NCBI RefSeq assembly: GCF_001894825.1
Contig: NZ_BCWY01000006.1
Span: 157,562-221,561, forward strand
Reading direction: 5' to 3'
Length of the DNA stretch: 64,000 nt
Source of the DNA: Rhodococcus jostii NBRC 16295
GTDB taxonomy: Bacteria; Actinomycetota; Actinomycetes; Mycobacteriales; Mycobacteriaceae
In this document: positions 8,317 to 16,597 of the stretch, in pieces
How the letters are laid out: each line of letters starts with the position of its first letter
Numbering within the stretch: the stretch's first letter is position 1
The notes under the pieces: generated by a model
Databases searched by the model: none
What the model saw: the letters and a program-made list of their open reading frames with translations, nothing else
Told to the model about the DNA's origin: nothing
Translations under genes and position numbers: made by a program

Positions 8317-10827
8317 TTACTCCGGTGTAGAAGCTGCGAATTTCGGCATTCCCATCAGAACCGGGACCTTCCGAACACCCGTGTCGTCGAATGCGACGGT
8401 CGGATCGGCTTCCTCGGGCGCGTTGACGAACGACACGAACCGCGACAGCTTCTCCGGGTCGTCGAGCACACCCGCCCATTCGTCTTTGTAACCCTCGACG
8501 TGCTTGGCCATCGCCGCCTCGAGCTCGGCCGCGATACCCAGGCTGTCTTCGCACACCACGGCCTTGAGATGGTCGAGGCCGCCTTCCAGGGAGTCGACCC
8601 ACGGCGCGGTCCGCTGCAGGCGGTCGGCCGTGCGGATGTAGAACATGAGGTAGCGGTCGATGTAGGCGACCAGGGTGGCGTCGTCGAGTCCGCCGGCGAG
8701 CAGCTGGGCGTGCTTCGGGGACTGACCGCCGTTGCCGCCGACGTACAGGTTCCAGCCGTTCTCGGTGGCGATGATGCCGACGTCCTTGCCGCGGGCCTCG
8801 GCGCATTCGCGGGCACAGCCCGAGACGCCGAACTTGATCTTGTGCGGAGACCGCAGGCCGCGGTACCGGTTCTCGAGGTTCACGGCCATCCCGACCGAGT
8901 CCTGCACGCCGTAGCGGCACCAGGTGGACCCGACGCAGCTCTTCACGGTGCGCAGCGACTTGCCGTAGGCCTGGCCCGACTCCATGCCGGCGTCGACGAG
9001 ACGCTTCCAGATTGCGGGCAGCTGCTCGACGCGGGCGCCGAACAGGTCGATGCGCTGACCGCCGGTGACCTTCGTGTACAGACCGAAGTCGCGGGCCACC
9101 TCGCCGATGACGATGAGCTGCTCGGGCGTGCACTCGCCGCCCGGCATGCGCGGCACCACCGAGTAGGTGCCGTTCTTCTGGATGTTGGCGAGGAAGTGGT
9201 CGTTCGTGTCCTGCAGTCCCGCCTGGTTGCGGTGCAGGATGTGGTCCGAGTCGGTGGACGCCAGGATCGAGGCGACTACGGGCTTGCAGATGTCGCAGCC
9301 CGAACCCTTCCCGTACTTCGAGATGAGCGCGGAGAACGTCCTCGTGTTCGTGGCCTGGACGATCTCGAACAGCTCGGCGCGGGACTGCTCGAAGTGCTCG
9401 CACAGCGCCTTCGACATCACCACGCCCGACGACGCGAGGAGCTGCTTGATGGTCGGGAGGCAGCCACCGCAGGTGGTTCCGGCGTTGGTGCAGCTCTTGA
9501 CCTGTGCGATGTCGCAGGCACCGTCGGCGATGGCCCCGCAGATCGCGCCCTTGGTGACGCCGTTGCAGGAGCACACCTCGGCGTCGTCGGGCAGGGACCC
9601 GGCTCCGGGCTTCTCGCCCGCGGGCGAGATGAGCGACGCCGGGTCGCCCGGCAGTTCGCGGCCGACGAGGGGCCGCAGCGACGCGTAGGCGGAGGCGTCG
9701 CCGACGAGGATGCCGCCGAGCAGCGTCTTCGCGTCGTCGGACACGACGAGCTTGGCGTAGGTGCCCTTAGCGGCGTCGCTGAGGACCACCTCCAGGGCGC
9801 CCGGAGTCTGCGCGTGGGCGTCGCCGAAGCTGGCGACGTCGACACCCATCAGCTTGAGCTTGGTGGAGAGGTCGGCGCCGGGGAACTCCGCCGCGCCACC
9901 GAGCAGGCGGTCCGCGACGATCTCCGCGGTGGTGTAGCCGGGAGCGACGAGGCCGTAGCACCGTCCCTCCACCGCGGCGCACTCGCCGACCGCGTAGATG
10001 TTCTCGTCCGACGTGCGGCAACCGAGGTCCGTGATGATCCCGCCTCGCTCGCCGACGTCGAGTCCGGCGTCTCGGGCGAGCTGGTCCTGCGGTCGCACAC
10101 CGGCGGAGAACACGAGAAGCGCAGCCTCGATCACCGAACCGTCGGACAGTTCGACGCTGATCCCGTCGGGACCCTCGGTAATGCCCGCGGTGCCGACGCC
10201 GGTGTGGACGGTGAGTCCCAGGTCGGTGACGAGGTTGGCGAGCAGCGCGCCGCCGCCCTCGTCGACCTGGAGCGGCATCAGCCGGGGCGCGAATTCGACG
10301 ACGTGCGGGGTCATGCCCATCAGCTTGAGGGCGTTCGCGGCCTCGAGGCCGAGCAGGCCGCCGCCGACCACGACACCGACCGCGCCGGGGCCGGCCGCGT
10401 CGGCGCACTTCCGGATGCCGTCGAGGTCGTCGAGCGTGCGGTAGACGAAGCACTCCGGCCGATCGTGTCCGGGGATCGGCGGCACAAAGGGGTAAGAACC
10501 GGTGGCCATCACGAGAGCGTCGTAACCGACGACCTCACCCGAATCGGTAGTGACCTTGCGGGACTCGCGATCGATGGCGGCCGCCCGGCGGCCGATCCGC
10601 AGGTCGACGAGAGCGTCGTCCGGGTAGTCGTTACCCGCGAGCGCAAGCTCCTTGGGGTCCCACGCCCCCACGTAGGAGGACAGTCCCACCCGGTCGTACG
10701 CGGGGAGGGGCTCCTCGCAGAGCACCGTCACCGACCAGTCGTCCGACTCGTCGCGTGCGCGCAACGCCTCGACGAACCGGTGTCCGACCATTCCGTGTCC
10801 GATGACCACTGCTGACTTGCGGCTCAT
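8317..10827 (-). CDS. nirB: Assimilatory nitrite reductase large subunit NirB
   Basis: An 836-residue cytoplasmic enzyme that reduces nitrite to ammonium with NAD(P)H. Domains in order: an FAD/NAD pyridine nucleotide reductase (VVIGHGMVGHRF at the N-terminus, VVGGGLLGLEAA), a BFD-like [2Fe-2S] domain starting near Cys421 (CSCNGVTKGAICG, then CTNAGTTCGGC), and the siroheme/[4Fe-4S] reductase half. The cluster ligands are Cys631, Cys637, Cys671 and Cys675, in the C-x5-C...C-x3-C pattern. I chose the ATG at 10827, preceded by AAGGAGCGAC; an upstream ATG at 10863 lacks a good site. It lies 52 bases after narK and feeds ammonium into glutamine synthesis. Siroheme comes from the downstream genes. 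Confidence 0.95.
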   Translation of the reverse strand: MSRKSAVVIGHGMVGHRFVEALRARDESDDWSVTVLCEEPLPAYDRVGLSSYVGAWDPKELALAGNDYPDDALVDLRIGRRAAAIDRESRKVTTDSGEVVGYDALVMATGSYPFVPPIPGHDRPECFVYRTLDDLDGIRKCADAAGPGAVGVVVGGGLLGLEAANALKLMGMTPHVVEFAPRLMPLQVDEGGGALLANLVTDLGLTVHTGVGTAGITEGPDGISVELSDGSVIEAALLVFSAGVRPQDQLARDAGLDVGERGGIITDLGCRTSDENIYAVGECAAVEGRCYGLVAPGYTTAEIVADRLLGGAAEFPGADLSTKLKLMGVDVASFGDAHAQTPGALEVVLSDAAKGTYAKLVVSDDAKTLLGGILVGDASAYASLRPLVGRELPGDPASLISPAGEKPGAGSLPDDAEVCSCNGVTKGAICGAIADGACDIAQVKSCTNAGTTCGGCLPTIKQLLASSGVVMSKALCEHFEQSRAELFEIVQATNTRTFSALISKYGKGSGCDICKPVVASILASTDSDHILHRNQAGLQDTNDHFLANIQKNGTYSVVPRMPGGECTPEQLIVIGEVARDFGLYTKVTGGQRIDLFGARVEQLPAIWKRLVDAGMESGQAYGKSLRTVKSCVGSTWCRYGVQDSVGMAVNLENRYRGLRSPHKIKFGVSGCARECAEARGKDVGIIATENGWNLYVGGNGGQSPKHAQLLAGGLDDATLVAYIDRYLMFYIRTADRLQRTAPWVDSLEGGLDHLKAVVCEDSLGIAAELEAAMAKHVEGYKDEWAGVLDDPEKLSRFVSFVNAPEEADPTVAFDDTGVRKVPVLMGMPKFAASTPE

Positions 10828-10879
10828 GCCGTCGCTCCTTCTAGCTGAATTACTCGAGTTCATGCGGTACTGCGAGAGG

Positions 10880-12286
10880 TCACGCCGAGACCGACACCTT
10901 TTCGTCGTCGCCGTCGGTGACTGCGACGCCGTGCGAGGAGGGCCGGCGCAGGAAGACGAACCAGGTGACGAAGATGCACACGACGTAGAAGGCGAGGAAC
11001 ACCCAGAACGCCATGGTCGCCGACTTGGCGGGGCTGCTGTACGAGGCGCGGAGAATCAGGTTGATACCGACGCCACCGAGGCCGCCGATGGCTCCGGCGA
11101 AGCCGATGAGCGCACCCGACATCGAGCGGGACCAGCTGGCCCGGTCCTCGCGGCTCACTCCCTCGAGGCTCTGCGCCTTCGCTTCGAAGATCGACGGGAT
11201 CATCTTGTAGACGGAGCCGTTGCCGATGCCGGACAGCAGGAAGAGGGCGATGAAGCCGAGGACGAACGTGGCCATGACACCACCGGTGGCGGCGCCGGCC
11301 GTGCCGTCGTCGATCGTGCCCGCGGTGACGAGCACACCGGCGGCGAGTGCCATCGCGGCGAAGGTGTAGAGGGTGATCCTGCCGCCGCCGATCCGGTCGG
11401 CGAGCTTGCCGCCCATCGGACGGGCGATGGAGCCGAGCAGCGGACCGATGAACGCGATCTGTGCGGCGTGCAGTGCTGCCTGTGCGGGGGTTGCGCCGCC
11501 GGCGAGGAAGTTGATCTGCAGAACCTGGCCGAACGCGAAGCTGAAGCCGATGAACGAACCGAACGTGCCGATGTAGAGGAAGCTCACCACCCAGGAGTGC
11601 GAGAACTTCAGGGTCGCGCCCATCGCCCGGAGGTCGGCCTTCTGATTGCCGAGATTGTCCATGAACAGCGAGGCGCCGACCGCGGCGACGGCGATGAGGA
11701 CGAGGTAGACGGAACACACGATCCACGGCTCGGTGTTACCGACCGTCGCGATCACGAGGAGGCCGATCAGCTGGATCATCGGGACACCGATGTTGCCGCC
11801 ACCGGCGTTGAGCCCGAGGGCCCAGCCCTTGAGCCGCTGCGGGTAGAACGCGTTGATGTTGGTCATCGACGACGCGAAGTTGCCGCCACCGACGCCGGCG
11901 AGAGCGGCCACCAACATGAACGTGGTGTACGACGCCCCGGGGTTCATCATCAGGTACAGCGTGAACAGCGTTGGGACGAGTAGCACGAGGGCGCTGAAGA
12001 CGGTCCAGTTACGGCCACCGAACTTGGCCGTCGCCACCGTGTAGGGGATCCGCAGAATCGAACCGACCAGGGTCGGGACCGCGACGAGGAAGAATTTGCC
12101 CGCAGCGTCGATGCCGTAGATGTCGGTCGGCATGAACAGCACCATCACGGACCAGATCGACCAGACGGAGAAGCCGACGTGCTCGGCGATCACCGACCAG
12201 ATCAGATTCCGCTTGGCAACGTCCTTGCCGCCCGCCTCCCAGGCGTCGACGTCTTCCGCGTCCCAGTGCTCGATGTAATGCTTCAC
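10880..12286 (-). CDS. narK: Nitrate/nitrite MFS transporter NarK family
   Basis: A 468-residue transporter with about 12 membrane segments and the nitrate/nitrite porter signatures: a Gly-rich ALAGVGGGNFASSM segment and a second GNGSVYKMIP segment. The N-terminus is an unusual charged stretch, KHYIEHWDAEDVDAWEAGGKDVAKRN, typical of the actinobacterial NarK3/NasA branch. I chose the GTG at 12286 because GAGGAGG ends five bases before it; an ATG at 12316 has no comparable site. It heads the leftward operon narK-nirB-nirD-nnaR-cbiX, so nitrite or nitrate uptake is made together with the reductase. A GlnR-type box lies about 120 bases upstream. Confidence 0.92.
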   Translation of the reverse strand: MKHYIEHWDAEDVDAWEAGGKDVAKRNLIWSVIAEHVGFSVWSIWSVMVLFMPTDIYGIDAAGKFFLVAVPTLVGSILRIPYTVATAKFGGRNWTVFSALVLLVPTLFTLYLMMNPGASYTTFMLVAALAGVGGGNFASSMTNINAFYPQRLKGWALGLNAGGGNIGVPMIQLIGLLVIATVGNTEPWIVCSVYLVLIAVAAVGASLFMDNLGNQKADLRAMGATLKFSHSWVVSFLYIGTFGSFIGFSFAFGQVLQINFLAGGATPAQAALHAAQIAFIGPLLGSIARPMGGKLADRIGGGRITLYTFAAMALAAGVLVTAGTIDDGTAGAATGGVMATFVLGFIALFLLSGIGNGSVYKMIPSIFEAKAQSLEGVSREDRASWSRSMSGALIGFAGAIGGLGGVGINLILRASYSSPAKSATMAFWVFLAFYVVCIFVTWFVFLRRPSSHGVAVTDGDDEKVSVSA

Positions 12287-12401
12287 CCGGGCCTCCTCGT
12301 TGTGTGGGAGACCCAAAGGTAGAAAACCGGTGTTGCGCCGGTGCTGCGGTCGGTGACCACAACGTCAACTGATTCTCACTTTTCGGCCAGGCCGATGTGA
12401 G

Positions 12402-12428
12402 GTTTCCTGCATGTTTCCTAGGCGTGTC
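12402..12428 (-). promoter_or_regulatory. GlnR-type binding box upstream of narK
   Basis: Read on the minus strand the site is GACAC-n6-GAAAC-n6-GAAAC, the spaced 5-mer pattern (gTnAC-n6-GaAAC, 11-base period) known for GlnR in Streptomyces and mycobacteria. It lies about 115-140 bases upstream of the narK GTG and overlaps the stop codon of the neighbouring MFS gene. GlnR activates nitrate and nitrite assimilation genes under nitrogen limitation, so the match fits its neighbour's job. The binding itself is inferred. Confidence 0.55.
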
Positions 12429-13668
12429 GAAGAGCGTCCTCAGGCTCCGAATCGGCGTGCCAGCTGTCCTCGAGCATGCGCGGCTTGCACGCCTGGAACG
12501 CTGCTATGAGGAGGATCATCACGCCGAACGTCAAGAATCCGAACGACAGGGTCCACCCGCCGGACGCATCGTGGAACACGCCGAACAGTAGCGGACCGAG
12601 GCACGCGACGGCATAGCCCACGCCCTGCGTGAAACCGGACAGCGTCGACGATCCGATGTGGCTGCGCGTGCGGAGATTGATCAGTGTCAGCGACATCGGG
12701 AACGTGCTGGGCCCGAGTCCGAGCAGCACGATCCACAGGATGGGCGCGCTCATGGGGGCGAGCAGCAGTCCGCTGAAGGACACGAGGTAGCAGACCGCGC
12801 ACCCGATCACGATCGGGAACGGGTTGCGCATGCGCGCGCACAGTGTGGGAGCGCCGAACGCCGCGACGAGGCCCATGAAGGAGAACAGTCCCACCATGGC
12901 ACCGCCGAACGCCTCGCTCGCACCGGCGTCCGCGAGGATGTCGGGAATCCAGGTGAACATCGAGTACGTGATCATCGACGTCATCCCGAACATGCCGGCC
13001 ATCCCCCAGCCGACGGGTGAACGCCACGCGTTTCCGTGCGGACGGTCCGCCGGGACGTTCGCGGGCGGTGCGGTCGCCACGACCACTGCGCGACGTCGTT
13101 CGCGGGTGAGAAGGAGAATCCACGGCACCGCCGCGGCGAATCCGAGGACTGCCCACACTCCGATCGAGAACCGCCAGCCGAATGCCTCCGCGAGCGGGAC
13201 CGCGACGAACGCGGGCGCGATGGTGCCGATCTGCACGCCGACGATGTACACCGAGCTCATAACGGCCAGGCGGTCGGAGAAGTACCGTTTCACGAGCGGG
13301 GGAATCACCACGTTGCCGATCCCCATACCGGCGAGTGCGAGCGCCGACAGCGCGAGCAACGACCAGGTGTCGCTCATCAGGGCCCTCGTGAGCATGCCCA
13401 CTGCGGCCATCAGCATGGCGGCGAGGGCCGTGCGTTCCAGGCCCCACCGCTTCGCGATGAGCGGCGTTCCGAGCCCGAACAGGGCGAACATCGCCGTCGG
13501 GACCATTCCGAACACCCCGACGATCGTCGGCGAGAATCCGATGTCCTCCCGAATCTGGGAGGCCAACGGGGAAAAGGACGTGACCGCCAGTCTCAGCACG
13601 AGAGCCGACATGGCGATCGCACAGAAGACGAGGAGGCGGCCGCGTAGAAGAGTCACGAGAGAAATCAT
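12418..13668 (-). CDS. MFS transporter, CynX/NimT-like
   Basis: A 416-residue transporter of the major facilitator superfamily with about 12 membrane segments. The arrangement FSPLASQIREDIGFSPTIVGVFGMVP after the first helix and LAGMGIGNVVIPPLVKRYF near the middle resembles the CynX/NimT group (cyanate, 2-nitroimidazole or similar efflux). I chose the ATG at 13668, just before the first helix; the frame extends upstream to 13722 but would overlap the divergent regulator. Only 11 bases separate it from the GntR-family gene, so the two promoters must lie inside each other's genes or be leaderless. The regulator probably controls this transporter. Its stop codon lies in the GlnR-type box. Confidence 0.82.
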   Translation of the reverse strand: MISLVTLLRGRLLVFCAIAMSALVLRLAVTSFSPLASQIREDIGFSPTIVGVFGMVPTAMFALFGLGTPLIAKRWGLERTALAAMLMAAVGMLTRALMSDTWSLLALSALALAGMGIGNVVIPPLVKRYFSDRLAVMSSVYIVGVQIGTIAPAFVAVPLAEAFGWRFSIGVWAVLGFAAAVPWILLLTRERRRAVVVATAPPANVPADRPHGNAWRSPVGWGMAGMFGMTSMITYSMFTWIPDILADAGASEAFGGAMVGLFSFMGLVAAFGAPTLCARMRNPFPIVIGCAVCYLVSFSGLLLAPMSAPILWIVLLGLGPSTFPMSLTLINLRTRSHIGSSTLSGFTQGVGYAVACLGPLLFGVFHDASGGWTLSFGFLTFGVMILLIAAFQACKPRMLEDSWHADSEPEDALRHA

Positions 13669-13669
13669 A

Positions 13670-13685
13670 GGATGACCGGATGACC
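13670..13685 (+). repeat. Tandem 8-base duplication at the GntR gene start
   Basis: GGATGACC occurs twice in direct succession. The first copy contains an ATG (13672) that opens a three-codon frame ending in TGA. That TGA overlaps the regulator's ATG at 13680 as ATGA. The duplication therefore creates a minimal upstream frame coupled to the regulator start. Confidence 0.6.
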
Positions 13686-14345
13686 TTTGGAAAACCCGTG
13701 CAGCGTTCGAGTCTGATCTCACAGGTCACCGAGCAACTGCGCGACGAGATCTGCAGCGGACGGTGGGCGGTGGGCGAGAAGATCCCGACCGAGACCGCGC
13801 TGTCCGAACTCACCGGAACAGGACGGAACACCGTCCGTGAAGCAGTGCAGGCCCTCGTCCACACCGGACTGCTGGAACGGCGTCAGGGATCGGGCACGTA
13901 CGTCGTCGCCACCTCCGACGTCGGGGGCACACTCGGCAAATACTTCGCGGGCGCGCACGAGCGCGACGTCACCGAACTGCGGCAGGCGCTCGACGTCACG
14001 GCCGCCGCCCTCGCCGCCCGGCGACGCACCCCGGACGACGTCGCACGCCTGCAGAGCCTCCTCGACGAGCGCCGCCGATGCTGGGCCGCATCCGACACCG
14101 AGGCCGCCGTCGCGGCCGACGTGACGCTGCACCGAGCGATCGTCGAAGCGAGTCACAACGCCGTGTATCTCGAGTTCTACGACTCACTGCTGCCCTCGAT
14201 CGCCCAGACCGTCGACCGGCACGTACACGCGACCGGAGCGGGGTTCCACGACGAGCACGGGCGTCTGATCCAGGCCGTGGTCGACGGGGACGAGACCGCG
14301 GCGGCCACCGCCGCCCGCGACCTGTTCGCGGAACTGCTCACCTAG
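13680..14345 (+). CDS. GntR-family regulator, FadR/FCD type
   Basis: A 221-residue regulator with a GntR winged helix at residues 10-75 (GEKIPTETALSELTGTGRNTVREAVQALVHTGLLERRQGSGTYV is the recognition half) and an all-helical FCD ligand domain at about 85-215, whose metal-site residues include the VTLHRAIVEASHN histidine. FCD proteins usually bind small organic acids. It is divergent from the CynX-like transporter, the likely target. The ATG at 13680 has only a weak ribosome site; a GTG at 13698 directly before QRSSLISQVTEQLRD is a reasonable alternative. Its stop overlaps the convergent kinase-like gene by four bases. Confidence 0.84.
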   Translation: MTFGKPVQRSSLISQVTEQLRDEICSGRWAVGEKIPTETALSELTGTGRNTVREAVQALVHTGLLERRQGSGTYVVATSDVGGTLGKYFAGAHERDVTELRQALDVTAAALAARRRTPDDVARLQSLLDERRRCWAASDTEAAVAADVTLHRAIVEASHNAVYLEFYDSLLPSIAQTVDRHVHATGAGFHDEHGRLIQAVVDGDETAAATAARDLFAELLT

Positions 14346-15196
14346 AGCAGGAGGCGGACCACGTCGGCCGTGCGAGCGAGTCCGGGAAACGCCTCGGCCG
14401 TGGACCGAGGATGCAGCACGTGGACGGCGAGCCTGAACAGCACGGCACGCAGCAGCATCTGCGGCCACTCCGGCAGATCTTCCCAGCGCCCGATCAGAGC
14501 CTCGTCGGCCCCACCCCAGGAGATGGCGTCCACCACGGCCACCGCCGCCGCCCACGACGCGGGACGCCAGTACGGGGTGATGTCGGTGATGCCGGGTGCG
14601 AGCGCGCCGGCGAACAGGACGGTGCCGAACAGGTCCCCGTGCACCAGTTGGTCGGGGCTCGTGACGGGCTTGCGCAGAGTCGCGAGACCGGTGATCAGTT
14701 CGAGACTCTTCCGGCCGTCGGGCGACGGCGTCTCGAGCTGTTCGGCGCCCTTCGCGCTACGGAGAGGGATCTTCTCCCAGGCGGCCCGGTCGGCCGCGAC
14801 GAACACGTCGACCTCCGCCCACGGCGCGACCGGGGGCTGCACCAGGAACCGGGGCCGGTCGAGCTGCGAGGTGGCGGCGTGGAGGCGTCCCGACATCGAC
14901 ACGACCTCGTCGTGACGCGGTTCGGGTGTGCCTTCGATGAACGTGTCGGCGCGCCACCCCGAGACCACGTACCTGCCGTCGGTGGAACGGACCGGACGCG
15001 CGAGCCGCACCCCGTCCACCTCGAGTGTCTCGCGGACCTTGGCGGACCATGCCGCGCGCGCGTGGTCGGCGACGGCTGACAGGACTACGTCTCCACACAG
15101 CCACCCGCCGTCCCAGTCCGCACCGAGCGGGATGGGCTCGACTTCCCGGAGGCCGAACGTGGAGCACACGTGTTGAGGGGGTTGGCCTGTGCTCAC
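14342..15196 (-). CDS. Kinase-fold protein of TIGR02569 family
   Basis: A 284-residue protein of an actinobacterial family I recognise as TIGR02569 (M. tuberculosis Rv3205c by position next to moeZ). It resembles aminoglycoside/choline kinase folds: LVHGDLFGTVLF at about residue 185 corresponds to the HGDxxxxN catalytic loop, but the Asn is not in its usual place, and ITDITPYWRPASWA follows where the metal Asp motif is expected. The substrate is unknown. It lies 81 bases downstream of moeZ in the same direction, so probably co-transcribed. This gene restarts the synteny with M. tuberculosis after the nitrite block. Confidence 0.72.
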   Translation of the reverse strand: MSTGQPPQHVCSTFGLREVEPIPLGADWDGGWLCGDVVLSAVADHARAAWSAKVRETLEVDGVRLARPVRSTDGRYVVSGWRADTFIEGTPEPRHDEVVSMSGRLHAATSQLDRPRFLVQPPVAPWAEVDVFVAADRAAWEKIPLRSAKGAEQLETPSPDGRKSLELITGLATLRKPVTSPDQLVHGDLFGTVLFAGALAPGITDITPYWRPASWAAAVAVVDAISWGGADEALIGRWEDLPEWPQMLLRAVLFRLAVHVLHPRSTAEAFPGLARTADVVRLLL

Positions 15197-15277
15197 GAAC
15201 TCAACGCTACCGCCGGGTGGGCCGGGGACAGCGCAAGGCGCGCTGGCCCGGAGACGGCAATCACGCCGCGGCCGGCG

Positions 15278-16480
15278 TCAGTAGACGGGCAGGCTCGTGT
15301 CCACCTGTTTCGCCCACGCGATGACGCCGCCCTGCAGATGTGTGGCGTCGGAGAAGCCCGCTTTCTTCAGCGCGGCCAGCGCCTCCGCCGACCTCACGCC
15401 CGTCTTGCAGTGCAGCACGATCGGCTTGTTCTGCGGAAGCTCCGACAGCGCCTCCCCCGACAGGATGCGGTCCTTGGGGATCAGCACCGCACCGGGCAGG
15501 TGGACGATGTCCCACTCGACCGGCTCGCGCACGTCGATCAGTTCGATCTCCTTGCCGGAGTCGAGGAGAGCGCGCAGTTCGGTGGCGGTGATGGTCGACC
15601 CGGCCGCCGCAGCCTGGCCCTCGTCGGACACGACCCCACAGAACGCGTCGTAGTCGATCAGTTCGGTGATCGGAGTCCGCGCCGGGTCACGGCGCAACGT
15701 GATGGTGCGGTACGTCATGTCGAGCGCGTCGTAGACCATCAGCCGTCCGAGCAGCGATTCGCCGATGCCGGTGATCAACTTCACCGCCTCGGTCGCCATG
15801 ATCGATCCGATCGACGCGCACAGCACGCCGAGCACGCCGCCCTCGGCGCAGGACGGCACCATGCCGGGCGGCGGCGCCTCCGGGTACAGATCGCGGTAGT
15901 TGAGTCCGCGACCGTTCGGCGCGTCCTCCCAGAACACGGACGCCTGACCTTCGAAACGGTAGATGGAACCCCACACGTACGGCTTGTGCGCCAGCACGGC
16001 GGCATCGTTGACGAGGTACCGGGTGGCGAAGTTGTCGGTGCCGTCGAGGATCAGGTCGTACTGCTCGAACAATTCGACGGCGTTGTCGGGCTCGAGGCGG
16101 AACTCGTGCAACCGGACGTCGACGTTGTCGTTGATCTCGCGGATCGAATCGCGCGCGCTCTCGGCCTTGGGACGGCCCACGTCGGAGCGGCCGTGGATGA
16201 CTTGACGCTGCAGGTTCGACATGTCGACCTCGTCGAACTCGACGATGCCGATCGTCCCCACACCGGCCGCTGCCAGGTAGAGCAGGGCCGGGGAGCCGAG
16301 GCCGCCCGCACCGATGACGAGGACCTTCGCGTTCTTCAGGCGCTTCTGCCCGGCCATGCCGACGTCCGGGATGATCAGGTGCCTGCTGTACCGCGCCACC
16401 TCGTCACGGGAAAGTTCGGCGTCGGGTTCCACCAGCGGCGGCAGTGCCCCGGTGGTCTTCACAGAACGGTCAAGCGACAC
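15278..16480 (-). CDS. moeZ: Adenylyltransferase/sulfurtransferase MoeZ
   Basis: A 400-residue E1-like enzyme with a C-terminal rhodanese domain. Residues 25-270 form the ThiF/MoeB fold (VIGAGGLGSPALLYLAAAGVG nucleotide loop, DGTDNFATRY, PSCAEGGVLGVLC). Residues 290-395 are a rhodanese whose active Cys358 lies in HCKTGVRS. It adenylates the C-terminus of small sulfur carriers and then loads sulfur on them. In mycobacteria MoeZ serves MoaD-type carriers for molybdopterin and CysO for cysteine synthesis, which would link it to the MobA-MoeA protein in this window. The double CxxC zinc site of E. coli MoeB is missing, as in other MoeZ proteins. A SigH-like promoter lies upstream. Confidence 0.93.
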   Translation of the reverse strand: MSLDRSVKTTGALPPLVEPDAELSRDEVARYSRHLIIPDVGMAGQKRLKNAKVLVIGAGGLGSPALLYLAAAGVGTIGIVEFDEVDMSNLQRQVIHGRSDVGRPKAESARDSIREINDNVDVRLHEFRLEPDNAVELFEQYDLILDGTDNFATRYLVNDAAVLAHKPYVWGSIYRFEGQASVFWEDAPNGRGLNYRDLYPEAPPPGMVPSCAEGGVLGVLCASIGSIMATEAVKLITGIGESLLGRLMVYDALDMTYRTITLRRDPARTPITELIDYDAFCGVVSDEGQAAAAGSTITATELRALLDSGKEIELIDVREPVEWDIVHLPGAVLIPKDRILSGEALSELPQNKPIVLHCKTGVRSAEALAALKKAGFSDATHLQGGVIAWAKQVDTSLPVY

Positions 16481-16536
16481 GGTCCACTCCTGACGATTGC
16501 GCGACAGCTTCCGATGTGTCGGACAGCATTGAATTC

Positions 16537-16563
16537 AACGTCCCGACGGGGTCCATTCTTCCC
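16537..16563 (-). promoter_or_regulatory. SigH/SigR-like promoter of moeZ
   Basis: On the minus strand GGGAAGA is followed after exactly 16 bases by CGTT. The SigR/SigH consensus is GGGAAT/C with CGTT at that spacing, so this has one mismatch in the -35 box. Transcription would start near 16529, about 50 bases before the moeZ start. moeZ homologues belong to the thiol-stress regulons of Streptomyces SigR and, as I recall, mycobacterial SigH. Confidence 0.5.
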
Positions 16564-16597
16564 CTCACCCGAGCAGTCGCGCCGGGGCGGTCCCTGC

